Part shown: one piece after another, positions 1 through 11,779 of the stretch
Layout of the letters: each line of letters begins with the position of its first letter
Numbering within the stretch: position 1 is the stretch's first letter
From: Budorcas taxicolor
Lineage: Eukaryota; Chordata; Mammalia; Artiodactyla; Bovidae
Reading direction: 5' to 3'
Assembly: GCF_023091745.1 (NCBI RefSeq)
Contig: NC_068912.1
Location: forward strand, 56,820,567-56,884,566
DNA length: 64,000 nucleotides
The notes under the pieces: model-generated
What the model was told of the DNA's origin: nothing
Seen by the model: only the letters and a program-made list of their open reading frames with translations
Databases searched by the model: none
Translations under genes and position numbers: made by a program

Positions 1-2640
1 ATGGAAAACATAAAAACAACACAGAGAAAAATCAATAAAACCAAAGCTGGTTATTTCAGCAAATACAATAAAAATTGATAAACCTCTAGTTAAATACAAA
101 AAAAGAGAAAAGACACAATTATGAATATCAGGAAAAAGGAGAAGTCACAACAGAAAGTGGGGTATATTATATAACAATTCTATGCCAATATACTCGACAA
201 CTTAGAAGAAATGGCTAAATCCCTTGAAAATCAAAATTTAACAAAGCTCACTCAATAGATAACTAAACTGAATAACCTTTTATATACTAAAGAAATTAAA
301 TTTGAAGATAAAAACCCTCCCACAAAACAAAGTAAAAAAGGTTTCCAACAGAAAAAACAATAGGCCCAGGTGGCTTCACTAGAAAATCTTACCAAACATT
401 AAAGAAAAATACCAGTCCACACACACTCAAAGAAAACTGAAGAGAACACTTCCGAACCCATTCTATGCAGCCAGCCTTACTCTGATAGCAAAATGAGACA
501 GATATTACAACACTAGGGACCAAATCCCTTATAAACACAGAGGCAAAAGTTAACAAAGTTTAGAGAGGTGAATACAATATATAGAAAGGTAATTATCATC
601 TATACAGTTTATCTCAGAAACATATGGTTGGTTTAACATTCAAAAGTCAATGAAATTCACCATATTAACAAGCTAAAAAAAGAAAAAAACACCTTAATAT
701 ATACAAAGAAAATGTTCAACAAAATCCAACACCCATTCATGATAAAAATCTCAGCAAACTAGGAATAGGAGAAAATTTCCTCAAAATTATAACAGAGTAT
801 CTTTAAAAAACCCACAGCCAACATCATTCTTTATGGAAAGACTATATGTTTTCCCCTAGGAATGCAAATAAGGCAAAAATGTCTACTCTCACCTCTTTTG
901 TGCAACACTGGACTACAAACTTTAGCCAATTCAGTAAGGAAAGAAAAAGTAATTAATTAATAAGGCACACAGATTAGGGAGCAAGAAGTAAAACTGTCTT
1001 TTATCACAGCATGCTTGTCTGTGTAGAAACCCCTACAAAGTGTACAGAAAACCTACTAGAGTTAATATTTGAGTTTAGCAAGACAAAATCAGTATACACA
1101 AATTAACTTATTTCTATATACTAATCAGAAATTTTAAAAAAATTTAAAGACCACTTGAAACAGTATTTTAACAAGGACAAATTCTCAAAAAGATATGGAA
1201 GACCTCTACAGTAAAAATTATACAACAGTGCTGAGAAAGAAAAGTAAATAAGACCTAAATAGAAAAGTACATCATGTTCACAGGTGAAAGACTGTTGTTA
1301 AGAGGCAATTCTTCCCAAATGTACATAAAGATGTCATAAAATTCCAATCAAAACCTAGCAGGCTTTTTTGGTATAAATATCTGGTCTAATTCTATAATCT
1401 TTATACAAATGCAAAGGATCTAAAATAGCCAGAACAAGTTTACTAAAGAACAGAACTGGAGGATTTCTACTACTTTATCTCAAGACTTATTATCAAGTTA
1501 CAGTAATCAAAATGGTATGATACTGGTGTAAAGACAAACATCAAAATCAAAACAGAATAGTAAATCCAGAAATACAACCACACATATATGCTCAACTGAT
1601 TTTTGACAAAGTTATTTAGTATAACAATTTAATAGAACCTATCATTTTTGTCAAAAAAGGTATCAGAATAGCTTGATAGCCATACATTAAAAAAAATTAA
1701 AAGGAACCTTCCATCTTACCTTATATCATACTCAAGAAGGAATTCAAAATGGATCATAGACCTAAATGTAAGAACTAAAATAATAAAACTTCTAAAGGAA
1801 ACATAATCCTAGCAATTTTGGGTTTGACCAAAAAAAAAAAAAAAAACCACCACAAGAACTACAAAAGCAAAAATCAATATACTCAACTTCCCTGAAATTA
1901 AAAGACACAAAAATCAGAAGGAAAGCCACAGAATGGGAGATCGCATTTACAAAATATATGGCAAAGAAAAGCCCTGCATCTAGTATATATAGAAAACAAC
2001 CAATGTAGTTTTTTAATGGATAAAAGACTTGGACACTTCCTCAAAGAAGAACTACAGAATGCAGATAACAATGTGAAAAGACGTTCGAAATTCCTCATCA
2101 TTATGGAAAATTATTAAAAGCACAATGACATACCACACATACAGAATGAGCAAAAATTAGAAACTGACAATATCATATCTTCACAAGAATGTGTAGAAAC
2201 TGGAATGCTTATGAACTGCTGGTGGGAATACAAAATAGGACCACCACTCTAGAAAAGTTTGACAGTTTTTTTAAAAGCTAAACATACACCTAACAATAAA
2301 ACCTAGTCGTTCCATGCCTAGGTATTTACCCAAGGAAAATAAATACCAACATATCTATTCATTTAAGTCGTGTCCAAACATTCACCTTTATGGGAAGCAC
2401 CAATATGTCCATCAGCAAGTAAATGACTAAACAAATGGAGGTTTATTCATACAATGGTTTACTACTCAATAAAAAGGAAAGACTTATTCATATATAAATA
2501 CACCATGTATAAATCTCAGTATCATCACACTAAGTTAAAGCAGCCAGACCTTGTCTCCCTCCCCCACAATGAATACATACTGTATAACATTAATATGATA
2601 TAGAGAGTAATGAACAACAAAGGTGTTAGTTTCATAAAGT
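1..2640 (+). mobile_element. Degenerate L1 LINE, ORF2 and 3' UTR (5' end outside window)
   Basis: Sense-strand text reads as a heavily decayed L1 ORF2. Around 740-850 a frame gives SKLGIGENFL-like residues, followed by the segment that normally precedes the reverse transcriptase block. The 3' part (about 2220-2500) carries typical L1 3' end phrases, including a stretch where the single open base pattern matches the tract before the tail. Many stops and frameshifts break every frame, and an A17 tract lies near 1830. The element was inactive long ago. It ends near 2640, shortly before a BovB insertion. The 67-codon minus-strand frame inside it (1898-2101) is antisense noise. Confidence 0.8.
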
Positions 2641-2712
2641 TCACCTTTCAGTCAACTGTTTGTTCCCAAATTATTTTACACCAGTTATATTTGTGTAATT
2701 GCATAAATCAAT

Positions 2713-3102
2713 GATTCAGTTCAGTTCAGTCGCTCAGTCGTGTCTAACTCTTTGCGACCCCATGAATCGCAGCACGCCAGGCCTCCCTGTCCATCACCAA
2801 CTCCCAGAGTTCACTCACATTCACGTCGATCGAGTCAGTGATGCCATCCAGCCATCTCATCCTCTGTCGTCCCCTTCTCTTCCTGCCCTCAATCCCTCCC
2901 AGCATCAGAGTCTTTTCCAATGAGTCAACTCTTCGCATGAGGTGGCCAAAGTACTGGAGTTTCAGCTTTAGCATCATTCCCTCCAAAGAAATCCCAGGGC
3001 TGATCTCCTTCAGAATGGACTGGTTGGATCTCCTTGCAGTCCAAGGGACTCTCAAGAGTCTTCTCCAATACCACAGTTCAAAAGCATCAAAATCAATGCT
3101 AC
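2713..3102 (-). mobile_element. BovB (RTE-type LINE) 3' end, 5'-truncated
   Basis: The plus text starts with TCAGTTCAGTTCAGTCGCTC, the reverse complement of the BovB 3' terminus, and runs through the C-terminal part of the BovB ORF2. On the minus strand a 122-codon frame reads YWRRLLRVPWTARRSNQSIL, then KLKLQYFGHLMRRVDSLEKT, which is the conserved C-terminal tail of the BovB endonuclease/reverse transcriptase polyprotein. Only about 390 bp remain, so the catalytic reverse transcriptase region is absent. This is a dead copy. Confidence 0.93.
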
Positions 3103-3106
3103 ATGC

Positions 3107-5984
3107 ATGCAAAAAACGAGAGAGTTGTTGCTTTTGTAAAAATCAAGTTGGAAGAGTGGGAAGACCCAGCAGAAATTGCTCTTAGATAAGATATTAACAA
3201 GACAACACAAAAGACTTGAAAAAAAAAAATCTAGAGATCTAGACTGCTTTGCTAACGTCTTAATTTTCTTTACTACATTTTATAGAAGCTCAAAGTGGAT
3301 ATAAATTATTACAGACATGCTTTCTAAAACTCTTATAAGTAGACCCATATTTAAACAAATGCACACATATATTTTGACTTAAAACAATTAAGGTACAATT
3401 CTCACATGCATCAAACAGAACATAGGGGCTTATTCTCATTGAATAAGAAGGGTTCCTAGGGCCTTTTGAATTCACTTTTATTTAATGGAAAAGGTAACAA
3501 ACTCCTGGAAAAGACAGATTTATAGCATCAGAAAGAAGAGGAAAAATAACATATAATCTCCCCATCCAAATGTAACCCTATGAATATCTGCTAACATTTC
3601 TTTACTGTCTTTTTTCCATACTTTTAAATAGTGATCATAACATGAACACTTTCATATATTGCCTTTTTTCCCTTAACTTTACCAACATGATAGTTTCCCC
3701 CTATTATTGAAAACTTTTATTTCGAACAGTTGCAGCTGGTACAGGCTTTGAAAAGTACACACACCAAGGATATACATATTGATGTCTATCTGTACTGAGG
3801 GACAAAGAAAGTCACTCTTTTCCCTTCTTGAGTTGAACAATAGGAATCAAAGATAATATGGATTAAGGAAAGCTACAAATTGGATTCCTGATGAAGACAC
3901 CATAGGCAACAAATAATTGCTTCCTTTAAAAAAAGACCTGACCTGACCTATTATTTCTCTTTATTCTGATTTATTACCTCAGCTTATTCAAATTTATACA
4001 AATAGCTTCTTAGAGAGACTAAGACAACCAAAAGATTGCCACTACTCAAATAACAACCTTTGGCAATAATCAAAGCATTTCCCATTTCAAAGGAGAACAG
4101 TACAAACAATTACCTATGTGGAGATTTTTAGATGCAGCTTCAAAAACATTTCTCACTTCTGTAAGACCTAAGTATATTCTGAAATTTCATGCCTGGTATC
4201 TAGCTCCTACTTTTCTAAGTTTGCATTCTTGGAAATCAATAAAATAAATACAAAAAAGATGACAGCAATGATAATGGTGTCAACTAGAAAGTTAAGAACA
4301 AGTAGAGCTGTAATGTCCAAAAATGTGGGCAATGACTTTAACTGCTCTTTATTTTCTTAGTTCTAGTTCCACATAACAAAAGTAATGCCACATTTCAAAA
4401 TTATATGACTGAATAGTGCTATTAATACTGCTTCTCCTGCTGAGTGTTTTTGCCTGTTGATTGTTTACCAAATATCTTTTCTAAGCCCAATTTTCAATGG
4501 TGCTACATAAATTTTAAAGCATTTTACCTAAGTTGTTCTAAGACTTAAAAATACAAGGGTGCTTTTCAGCTATTTCCAAGTTTTCTAAAATAAATATTAC
4601 TTTTGGAATCCAAAGAAAATTTATTCTCACAGAATGTATTATAGCACAAATATAGTCACCAACTAAAATTTAAAGAAATACATTTCCATTCATGCATTTT
4701 GTGGCTATATATACACATTTGTTGATAGATAGTAAAGCTGATATATAGAAACGAAGACCTGATACATTTCATAACATCCTTTTTAAAAGCAGTTTTTAAG
4801 CATATAAACATACACAGCCACTTTTTTCAATGAAAAGGATATCATGTTGGTTCCAAGTGATCACACACAACACAGGATACAGACTAACAACACAGAATAT
4901 GTCTTTATTTACTTATACATCTGACTACTTTAGGGTATAGTAAATATCAAATTGCTGTTAGTTGGTTCTTCGAATAGGAGGAAAAAAATGAATCTAAATA
5001 TAATAAATTTAGAATAAAAATTATGTTGATTAAATCAGTCATTTAAGCACTTTTATTTGATCTCATAAAATGGTTCAAATTAAAGGTTTAACTTAGGGTC
5101 ACCTATAAATTAACCACATAGACTATATACAAGGCTAACCTTAACGGTTTAAGAGTTCTCAGATTTTCAGAATTTCTTGCTTTCTATGCAGAATCATCAA
5201 TGGGAAACAGAATTAATTATAAGGATACAGATCCAGGTTATTATCCCTTCCCATAAGCCTGTCTTTCCACAAAGCAGTACTTAAATTATCATACAGATAC
5301 TGCCTTTCTCATATCATTTCTTTCTCTTTTAGCATATTTTGAGTTGATGACATAATTAATGGAACTGTTTTCTATATGGAAAAATTTGTTACATGCATAC
5401 CCTTATACAAAATGGGTCTGCTATTCCATGGGCAAAATTTAATCTTGAAAGGGGTAGGGGGAAGGAGGAGAATGAAATAATAACATGATTCCTCTTAACC
5501 TTCAATTTTTTGGGTTTTTTTTTGGCCACCAGGGAATTCCTTCACCTCCAGTTTAAATGGCCACCATGAAGACAGCACATTTCAGACTTGCTTTTAGCAA
5601 ACATGTAGTTATTTAATTTTTCATGTGGCATTAAGCTTTAAAAAAAAATCTGGGAAGGAAATTCCTATTAATCATATCCTTTTTACACTATTTTATTTAA
5701 CATATTACCAAACATACCGTATTATAAAATATAGCCCATTTGAATCTATGCAGTGACGACTACATAAATACATAATTTCAATATATTTACCATTTTGATA
5801 CTCCAGCAAAACTAAATACTATACAAACTCTCTTTATCAGGAAGTTAATTTGTTTTGAAAGAAAAAGTCTTATGTGTTTAGTGGGCAATGCAAGACAGCA
5901 CTTCTTCTCTATTTAGCATAGCTAAAAATCTAACTACCCCAAAATATTAAAAGCATAAAAAGAAAATGGACTTTCCATACCTAT
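3107..5984. other. Unassigned AT-rich interval
   Basis: I see no gene and no repeat family I can name with confidence. The sequence is AT-rich, with few CpGs and no ORF over 61 codons. A short piece near 5520-5550 ends like an artiodactyl tRNA-derived SINE (CCACCAGGGAATTCC), but the rest of such an element is missing. A minus-strand segment at about 4109-4154 has weak exon-like features, listed under findings. Confidence 0.5.
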
Positions 5985-7125
5985 TTTTAAAATAAGTGCT
6001 ATAAAAAGAGATAGCAACTCAAAATGGATTATAGACTTCAATATAAGAATTAAAATCATAAAACTCCTAGAAAAAAAAACATATGAAAAATCTTCATGGT
6101 CCTGGCAATGACTTCTTGTATATAATAGCAAAAGCACAGAAACAAAGACAAAAAGAGACAAGCAGGACAACATCAAACTAAACAACTTCCACACAGCGAA
6201 GGAATATGACCTAGAATAGGGGGAAGTATTTGCAAACCATGTATCTGATAAGGAATTATTACCCATAATTTATGAGGAACTCCTCTAACTCAACACCAAA
6301 AATACAAAATGGGCAAAGGACTTGAGTACACATTTTTCCAAAAAAGACATACAAATTACCAACAGGTATAGGAAAAGACATTCAACATTATTCATCATGA
6401 GGGAAAAGGAAGTCAAAGCCACAATGAGGTATCCACACCTGATAGAATAAACATTATGAAGAAAAAAAAATCTAGAAAATAATAAGTGTTGACGAAGATG
6501 TGGAGAAAATGGAACTCTTGTGCTCTGTTGGTGATGTAGCCACTTATGGAAAATAGTATAGAGGTTCTTCAGAAAAATACGGAAACGCTGTATGTTCCAA
6601 CAACCCCACTTCTGGGTATTTATCCAAAGGAATTGAAATCGGGATGGAAAAAAAGACACCTGTATTCCCATGATCATTGCAACATGATTCACAATGCCCA
6701 AGAGGTAGAAACAACCTGAATGTCCAAAGACAGAAAAACAGAGGATGTGTGGTAAACACACACCAAAACCCACCCACACAGGAAGACTATTTAGCCATGA
6801 AAAAAGGAAACCCTGTCATATGTGACAACATGGATGAACCTGGAGGATGTTACACTAAATAAAATAAAGGACAAACAGTCACAGAAGGACAAACACTACA
6901 TGACTCCACTTACATGAGACATCTAAAGTAGTCAAACTGGTAGGAAGGAAAAGAGAATGGTGGTTGCCAGGGAATTCGAGGCAGAGGAAATGGGGAGCCG
7001 CTGTTCAGTAAGTCTTATTTCAGTTATACAAGATTAAAAAAAAACGTCCTAGGAGAGATCAGGTGTAAAATTATGCTTATAGTGAACAATTATAATTAAC
7101 AATAATATACTGTACACTTTTTTGC
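5985..7125 (+). mobile_element. Degenerate L1 LINE, ORF2 C-terminus and 3' UTR
   Basis: From about 5990 the plus strand follows the end of L1 ORF2 (a phrase equivalent to 'TQNGL*TSI*ELKS*NS*'). At 6600-6660 it has the L1 segment reading roughly PHFWVFIQRN*NRDG, with the usual 'mirrored' text about necessity of a baseline, nucleic-acid-rich 3' region. The 3' UTR (6890-7120) ends near the poly-pyrimidine tract at 7110-7120. Several antisense frames of 60-164 codons cover it; they are shadows of the LINE. The copy is 5'-truncated and full of stops. Confidence 0.78.
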
Positions 7126-7850
7126 CATGAGGGTTAAAAAAAGGTTCATGATTATTCTTACCAAATATTTTATCCATCAGAAAATTAAAAACAATTTACA
7201 ACTGTATGTAACTGGAATTATGTTAAATTTATACATTACTAGGAAAGGAAAAAAGCAATATATTCAAGTGATTCAAACATACAGAAGTATTTTTCAAAAG
7301 ACTATGCAACAAAAAGTCTCAAGAGGTCCTGTATCTATCCACCCAATTTCCACCCTTCACAATATGTAACCACTATTATTTGTTATCCTTTCCGAGATCA
7401 TTTTATGTATATACAAGCTAGAACAACTAAATATCTCTCTTTGACACCAATATTAGAATATATACCTTGCCTTTGTTTCTTTTAAATGTAAATATATCTT
7501 AAAGATTTTCCCAAATAGAGATCTTCCTTGTTCCTTTATTTTTTATTTTAAGCAGCAAAGCATTTCAGTGTAGACATATCATAATTTATTCAATCAACCT
7601 TAATGATGAACATTTAGCTGGTCTCTTTTCTTTGGCCATAAAAAATATTCTAATAACAACTGGTACATTAAGTTATGGAATTTTTCAGATGCTAAAGAAC
7701 AATAATGAGAACTAAAGTCTTTATTGAAACTTTTTCCCCAACATGTTTGGCTGACACCTTTCAACAGAATTTTTCCTAATCTATAAAATGGAGGGTTAGG
7801 GTTAGATAATCTCTATGACCTTTCCTAGCCCTAGTTTTTACCATATTTTC
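7126..7850. other. Unassigned AT-rich interval
   Basis: An 80-codon frame at 7127-7369 starts inside the L1 tail and reads low-complexity, lysine-rich sequence with no recognisable motif. Nothing else here supports a gene or a named repeat. Confidence 0.45.
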
Positions 7851-7860
7851 CAGAACATGA

Positions 7861-8594
7861 AGTGGAACTAAAGAGCCTCTTGATGAAAGTGAAAGAGGAG
7901 AGTGAAAAAGTTGGCTTAAAGCTCAACATTCAGAAAACTAAGAACATGGCATCCAGTCCCATCACTTCATGCAAATAGAGGTGGAAACAATGGAAACAGT
8001 GACAGACTTTATTTTTCTGGGCTCCAAAATCACTGCAGGTGATGACTGAGCCATGAAATTAAAAGACACTTACTCCTTGGAAGGAAAGTTATGACCAACC
8101 TAGACAGTATATTCAAAAACAGATACATTACTTTGCCAACTAAGGTCCTTCGAGTCAAAGCTATGGTTTTTCCAGTGGTCATGTATGAATGTGAGAGTTG
8201 GATCATAAAGCTGAGCGCTGAAGAATTGATGCTTTTGAACTATGGTGTTGGGAAGACTCTTGAGAGTCCCTTGGACTACAAGGGAATCAAACCAATCAAT
8301 CCTAGAGGAAATCAGTACTGAATATTCACTGGAATATTTTGATGTTGAAGCTGAAGCTCCAACACTTTGGCCACCTGAAGTGAAGAACTGACTCATTAGA
8401 AAAGACCCTGATGCTGGGAAAGACTGAAGGCAGGAGTAGAAAGGGACAACAGAGGAGGAGATGGTTGGATGGCATCACGGATTCAATGGATATGAGTCTG
8501 AGCAAGCCCCAGGAGTTGGTGATGGACAGGGAAGCCTGGTGTGCTGTAGTCCATGTGGTTGAGTCAGACAAGACTGAAAGGCTGAACTGAACTT
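7861..8594 (+). mobile_element. BovB LINE fragment, C-terminal ORF2
   Basis: The plus strand reads the BovB polyprotein from just after the YADD reverse transcriptase box (phrases equivalent to SLLMKVKEESEKVGLKLNIQ) to the 3' end AGGCTGAACTGAACTT. Frameshifts split the coding frame; the longest remaining piece is 76 codons at 8091-8321. Flanking text TTTCCAGAACATG (7847-7859) and TTTCAGAATATG (8593-8604) looks like a decayed target-site duplication. The copy is 5'-truncated and non-functional. Confidence 0.92.
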
Positions 8595-8604
8595 TCAGAA
8601 TATG

Positions 8605-9149
8605 TCACGTACAATAATCTTAGCTTCCACCTTCTAACTTGCAATTACTTTTATTCAACTTATTTTCACTTGACATTTAATTTCGAAATAATGTCATGAC
8701 AGTAACCCAAATGGTAGATGTTCGAATAATATATAAGAGTAAATAAATTACATACATTTATGTTGAGTTTCCAGGATGGGACCCCAAACTCAAAATAAAA
8801 TACATGAACTATCAAATATCTCATTACACTTAATTATTTCATTGATATGGGTGATGGACTTTGCTCATCTGTACATTCACTGATACATTTCACTATTTTT
8901 CTTAGTAGTAAAAGACTCATTATGAGATAACCGCTGAGTGTTAAGGACACAGCATATTTTCAAAGAAGAGACCAAAGCCATCTTGATCAAATGGATGACC
9001 ATGACCTAAGCAAACAATCTGACAGTTTTTTAAACTGCAATGTTATGAGGGAGTATAGTTAAGTCTGTGGCTATTAATAGGTAAAATTCCATTGGTTAAA
9101 ATATATTGATCACTAATTCTATAGTTTTTCATTGCATTCTTCTCCCATA
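8605..9149. other. Unassigned AT-rich interval
   Basis: No gene or clear repeat is seen. There is no polyadenylation-linked tract and no long open frame. Confidence 0.45.
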
Positions 9150-9715
9150 AAAATATCCAAAATAAAATTCTAATAGATGAATGAATAGAATACTGACCAA
9201 GAAAGAAGCTCCCAATAAAATGTTAAATGAAAAAAGAACCCACAAAAAGAACAGAGACAATAGGATCTCGATTTTACTAAAAATAAAAATTACACACATA
9301 CACACAAAGACACATAATATGTTGTGAGTAAAAACTGGTACTATCACTCTGAGGGCAATTTGGCAAAATAACAACGTAAGCCCAATACCAAGCCATTTTA
9401 TTTCTAGGTACCTACTAGAAAAGCATTTGCTTGTGTGTACAGAGAAACATGAATCATAATATTGACAGCTGAACTGCTTATAATTTGTTTTAAAAAAACT
9501 AGATAGAAGCCAAAAGTCCATTAGCAGAATAAATAAGTGCATATATGCTACACAGTAGTTAAAAAAACTAGATTTAGAAATATCAACGTGGCTAGATGTT
9601 AAAACTATTGAGTGAAAAATGCAAACTACAGAATCACAATGCACTATGATAAACATCTCTGCAAATAAATAAAACTATTTTTCCTATGGTTACATATGTA
9701 AGAATAAAAATATTT
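9150..9715 (+). mobile_element. Probable old mammalian L1 (L1M-type) 3' end
   Basis: The order of phrases in 9340-9720 (a 'ggcaatttggcaaaat' segment, then a 'tatttctaggtacctact' segment, then a tail with short A-rich runs) matches the layout of old L1M 3' ends. Divergence is high, so the call rests on the overall pattern. The 175-codon minus-strand frame at 9129-9656 is hydrophobic only because it is the antisense of A-rich LINE DNA. Confidence 0.55.
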
Positions 9716-9781
9716 ACCAAAATATACTAGATGAATATACATCCCATATATAGCAGTTATGTTAGTTCTGTACGAGAAATG

Positions 9782-9880
9782 TTTCCCAGGAGGCACTAGT
9801 GGTAAAGAACCCGCCTGCCAATGCAGGAGATGTAAGAGATGCAAGTTCAGTTCTTGGGTTGGGAAGATTTCCTGGAGGAG

Positions 9881-9911
<31 letters not shown>

Positions 9912-10294
9912 AAGTCGCTTCAGTCGTGTCTGACTCTGTGCGACCCCACAGACGGCAGCCCACCAGGCTCCCTTGTGCCTGGGATTCTCCAGGCAAGAAC
10001 ATTGGAGTGGGTTGCCATTTCCTTCTCCAATGCATTAAAGTCAAAGTGAAAGTGAAGTCGCTCAGTCGTGTCCGACTCTTAGCGACCCCATGGACTGCAG
10101 CCCACCAGGCTCCTCTGTCCATGGGATTTTCCAGGCAAGAGTACTGGAGTGGGGTACCACTGCCTTCTCCAGGAGGAGGGCATGGCAACCCAATTCAGAA
10201 TTCTTGCCTGGAGAATGCCAGGGACAGAGGAGCCTGGTGACTACAGTCCACTGGGTTGCAAAGAGTCAGATATGACTGAAGAGACTTAGCACAT
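9782..10294 (+). mobile_element. Bov-tA SINE, split by a BOV-A2 insertion
   Basis: The tRNA-related head is at 9782-9875 (TTTCCCAGGAGGCACTAGTG, then the pol III B-box-like GCAAGTTCAGTTC). The body resumes at 10182 and ends near 10294 with the usual GACTGAAGAGACTTAGCA tail. The gap is filled by a complete minus-strand BOV-A2. A transposition order is therefore visible: Bov-tA first, BOV-A2 second. Confidence 0.9.
9884..10171 (-). mobile_element. BOV-A2 SINE (dimeric), with (GCT)10 end
   Basis: Two tandem BovB-derived monomers are joined at about 10035-10060 by the GTGAAAGTGAAGTCGCTCAG linker. In plus orientation the left monomer begins with ten GCT units (9882-9911), the tail repeat of this family. 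The 10-bp duplication GGAGGAGGGC at 9874-9883 and 10172-10181 flanks the insertion. BOV-A2 is non-autonomous and is thought to be mobilised by BovB proteins. The 96- and 104-codon frames here are SINE text. Confidence 0.94.
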
Positions 10295-10299
10295 ACACA

Positions 10300-11384
10300 A
10301 AAGAGGAACAGATGAGAACTGGGATGGTGTCAAATTAAACTTCAGCTCTATTTGAAATTACATGTATTTTAAGAAATATTTTTAAAAATGTAGCTATATC
10401 TAAAAGTCTAGAAGTAAATATACCTGTTAATATCCGATAATTCTCACAGCAGTGATTTATCTCCTTTGTACTTTTCTGTATTCTTTTAATTTCTAAAATG
10501 TTAAGAGAAAAATACTGAAGACAACTTATTTATCAGACCACATTTATTCATACAAACATGCAGAATAAATGGAAAGAAGAGATTCCCTTTTAACTTGTGT
10601 TTTTCAAAAGCAAGATACAGTGAGTTAATTATAACAGTTACCCAACTCAAACCAACTTAGCAATCTTCAATGGTTATTACACATCACAGGGAGATATTTT
10701 TCATTTTGAAGCAAAAACGAACTATCTCCAAGACATTTACAAATCACAATATAATATAATTAGCAAACATTCAGGTACCTCTTTTACAACTAGAAAATGA
10801 GCACATTCAAATGACAAAAAAGCAAAAGTTTAAAGCTCATAAAGAAAATGTCAGTGTATCCATGAATGTGATTAAATTAGACAATAAGGGAAACAAATAC
10901 ATTTATATTATTCATTTCACTGGAATAGGAAAAACATTTCAATTACCAAAATGAGTAATACTTCATCTAACAAATATTGTTGGGAAATGAAGTGACATAT
11001 ATAAGTGGATTTTCTAGATAACTGGAGCTTATCTTTTTAGAATCAAAACCTTTCAATTTAACCATTCAGATAAAAATCTCTCAAAAATCACATACTTCAC
11101 TGCAGTTTAAAACACATATTGAATATATATCCAAGGTTTTCCTTAAAAACTATAGGTCAGCATTCATTCATTCACTCACTCATTCTGCAAATAAGATTTG
11201 TTTTCAAGGAGTTTGCAAAACAAATATTCAAGATTAAACAATCTAAGATAATTTTACAGTTAGTTCATCAACTGAATTAAAAATAAAATTCTACAAAAAA
11301 TTAAATATCTAAGTACTTAATCCCTGTATTATCTCCCACTTCTTCCCTAAATAAATCTTCCAGCCAAACTATTCAGTCTCCATC
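10300..11384. other. Unassigned AT-rich interval
   Basis: No gene and no named repeat is recognised. A short (ATTC)n-like run lies at 11162-11186. Confidence 0.5.
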
Positions 11385-11560
11385 ACCTAGTCTATGTTTT
11401 CACATCTTTGGGCCTTTGCTCAGTATTCACTCCACTTGGAATATCCTCCCTCTGACAGCTATTAGAAACTTACTGATCTTTCAAAGCCCATCTTAAATAT
11501 CAACTATATTGTGAATGTATTTCTTATCTTCCCAATTAAACCAACTGTGCTACAAATGTA
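11385..11560 (+). repeat. L2-like LINE 3' fragment
   Basis: The order 'cctttgctca...ccacttggaatatcc...ctttcaaagcccatctt' follows the widespread L2 3' region ('CCTTTGCACATGCTGTTCCC... TGGAATGCCC... CCTTCAAAACCCA') in the sense direction. It is old and diverged, with no coding capacity. Confidence 0.6.
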
Positions 11561-11689
11561 AGATATTCACTTTCCTGAACAATCTGTTTTACAACAGTAC
11601 TGGAAGTTGAATTTTACATCCTGTGGGAAGATGAAGATTTACACAAAAAGTATTAATTGAGTAACAGGGTCATACTCATACTCCTCACC

Positions 11690-11775
11690 TGTAAAATACA
11701 AGCAGCAGCAAACTTGCAAGGTTATGATGAAATGTACAGCTTATAAGGTGCCTATAATTAATGGTGGACACACAG
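11690..11775 (-). repeat. Possible MIR SINE relic
   Basis: The text CTCACCTGTAAAATACAA followed by GCAAGGTTATGATGAAATG and a 'ggtgcct' element follows the MIR consensus in reverse orientation. It is short and diverged. Confidence 0.4.
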
Positions 11776-11779
11776 GAGA

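Noticed and set aside
6285..6779. 164-codon minus-strand frame
   Set aside because: It lies antisense within an L1 3' fragment and contains no domain.
9129..9656. 175-codon hydrophobic minus-strand frame resembling a membrane protein
   Set aside because: It is antisense to an A-rich L1 3' region; the hydrophobicity comes from T-rich codons. No start context or splice sites support it.
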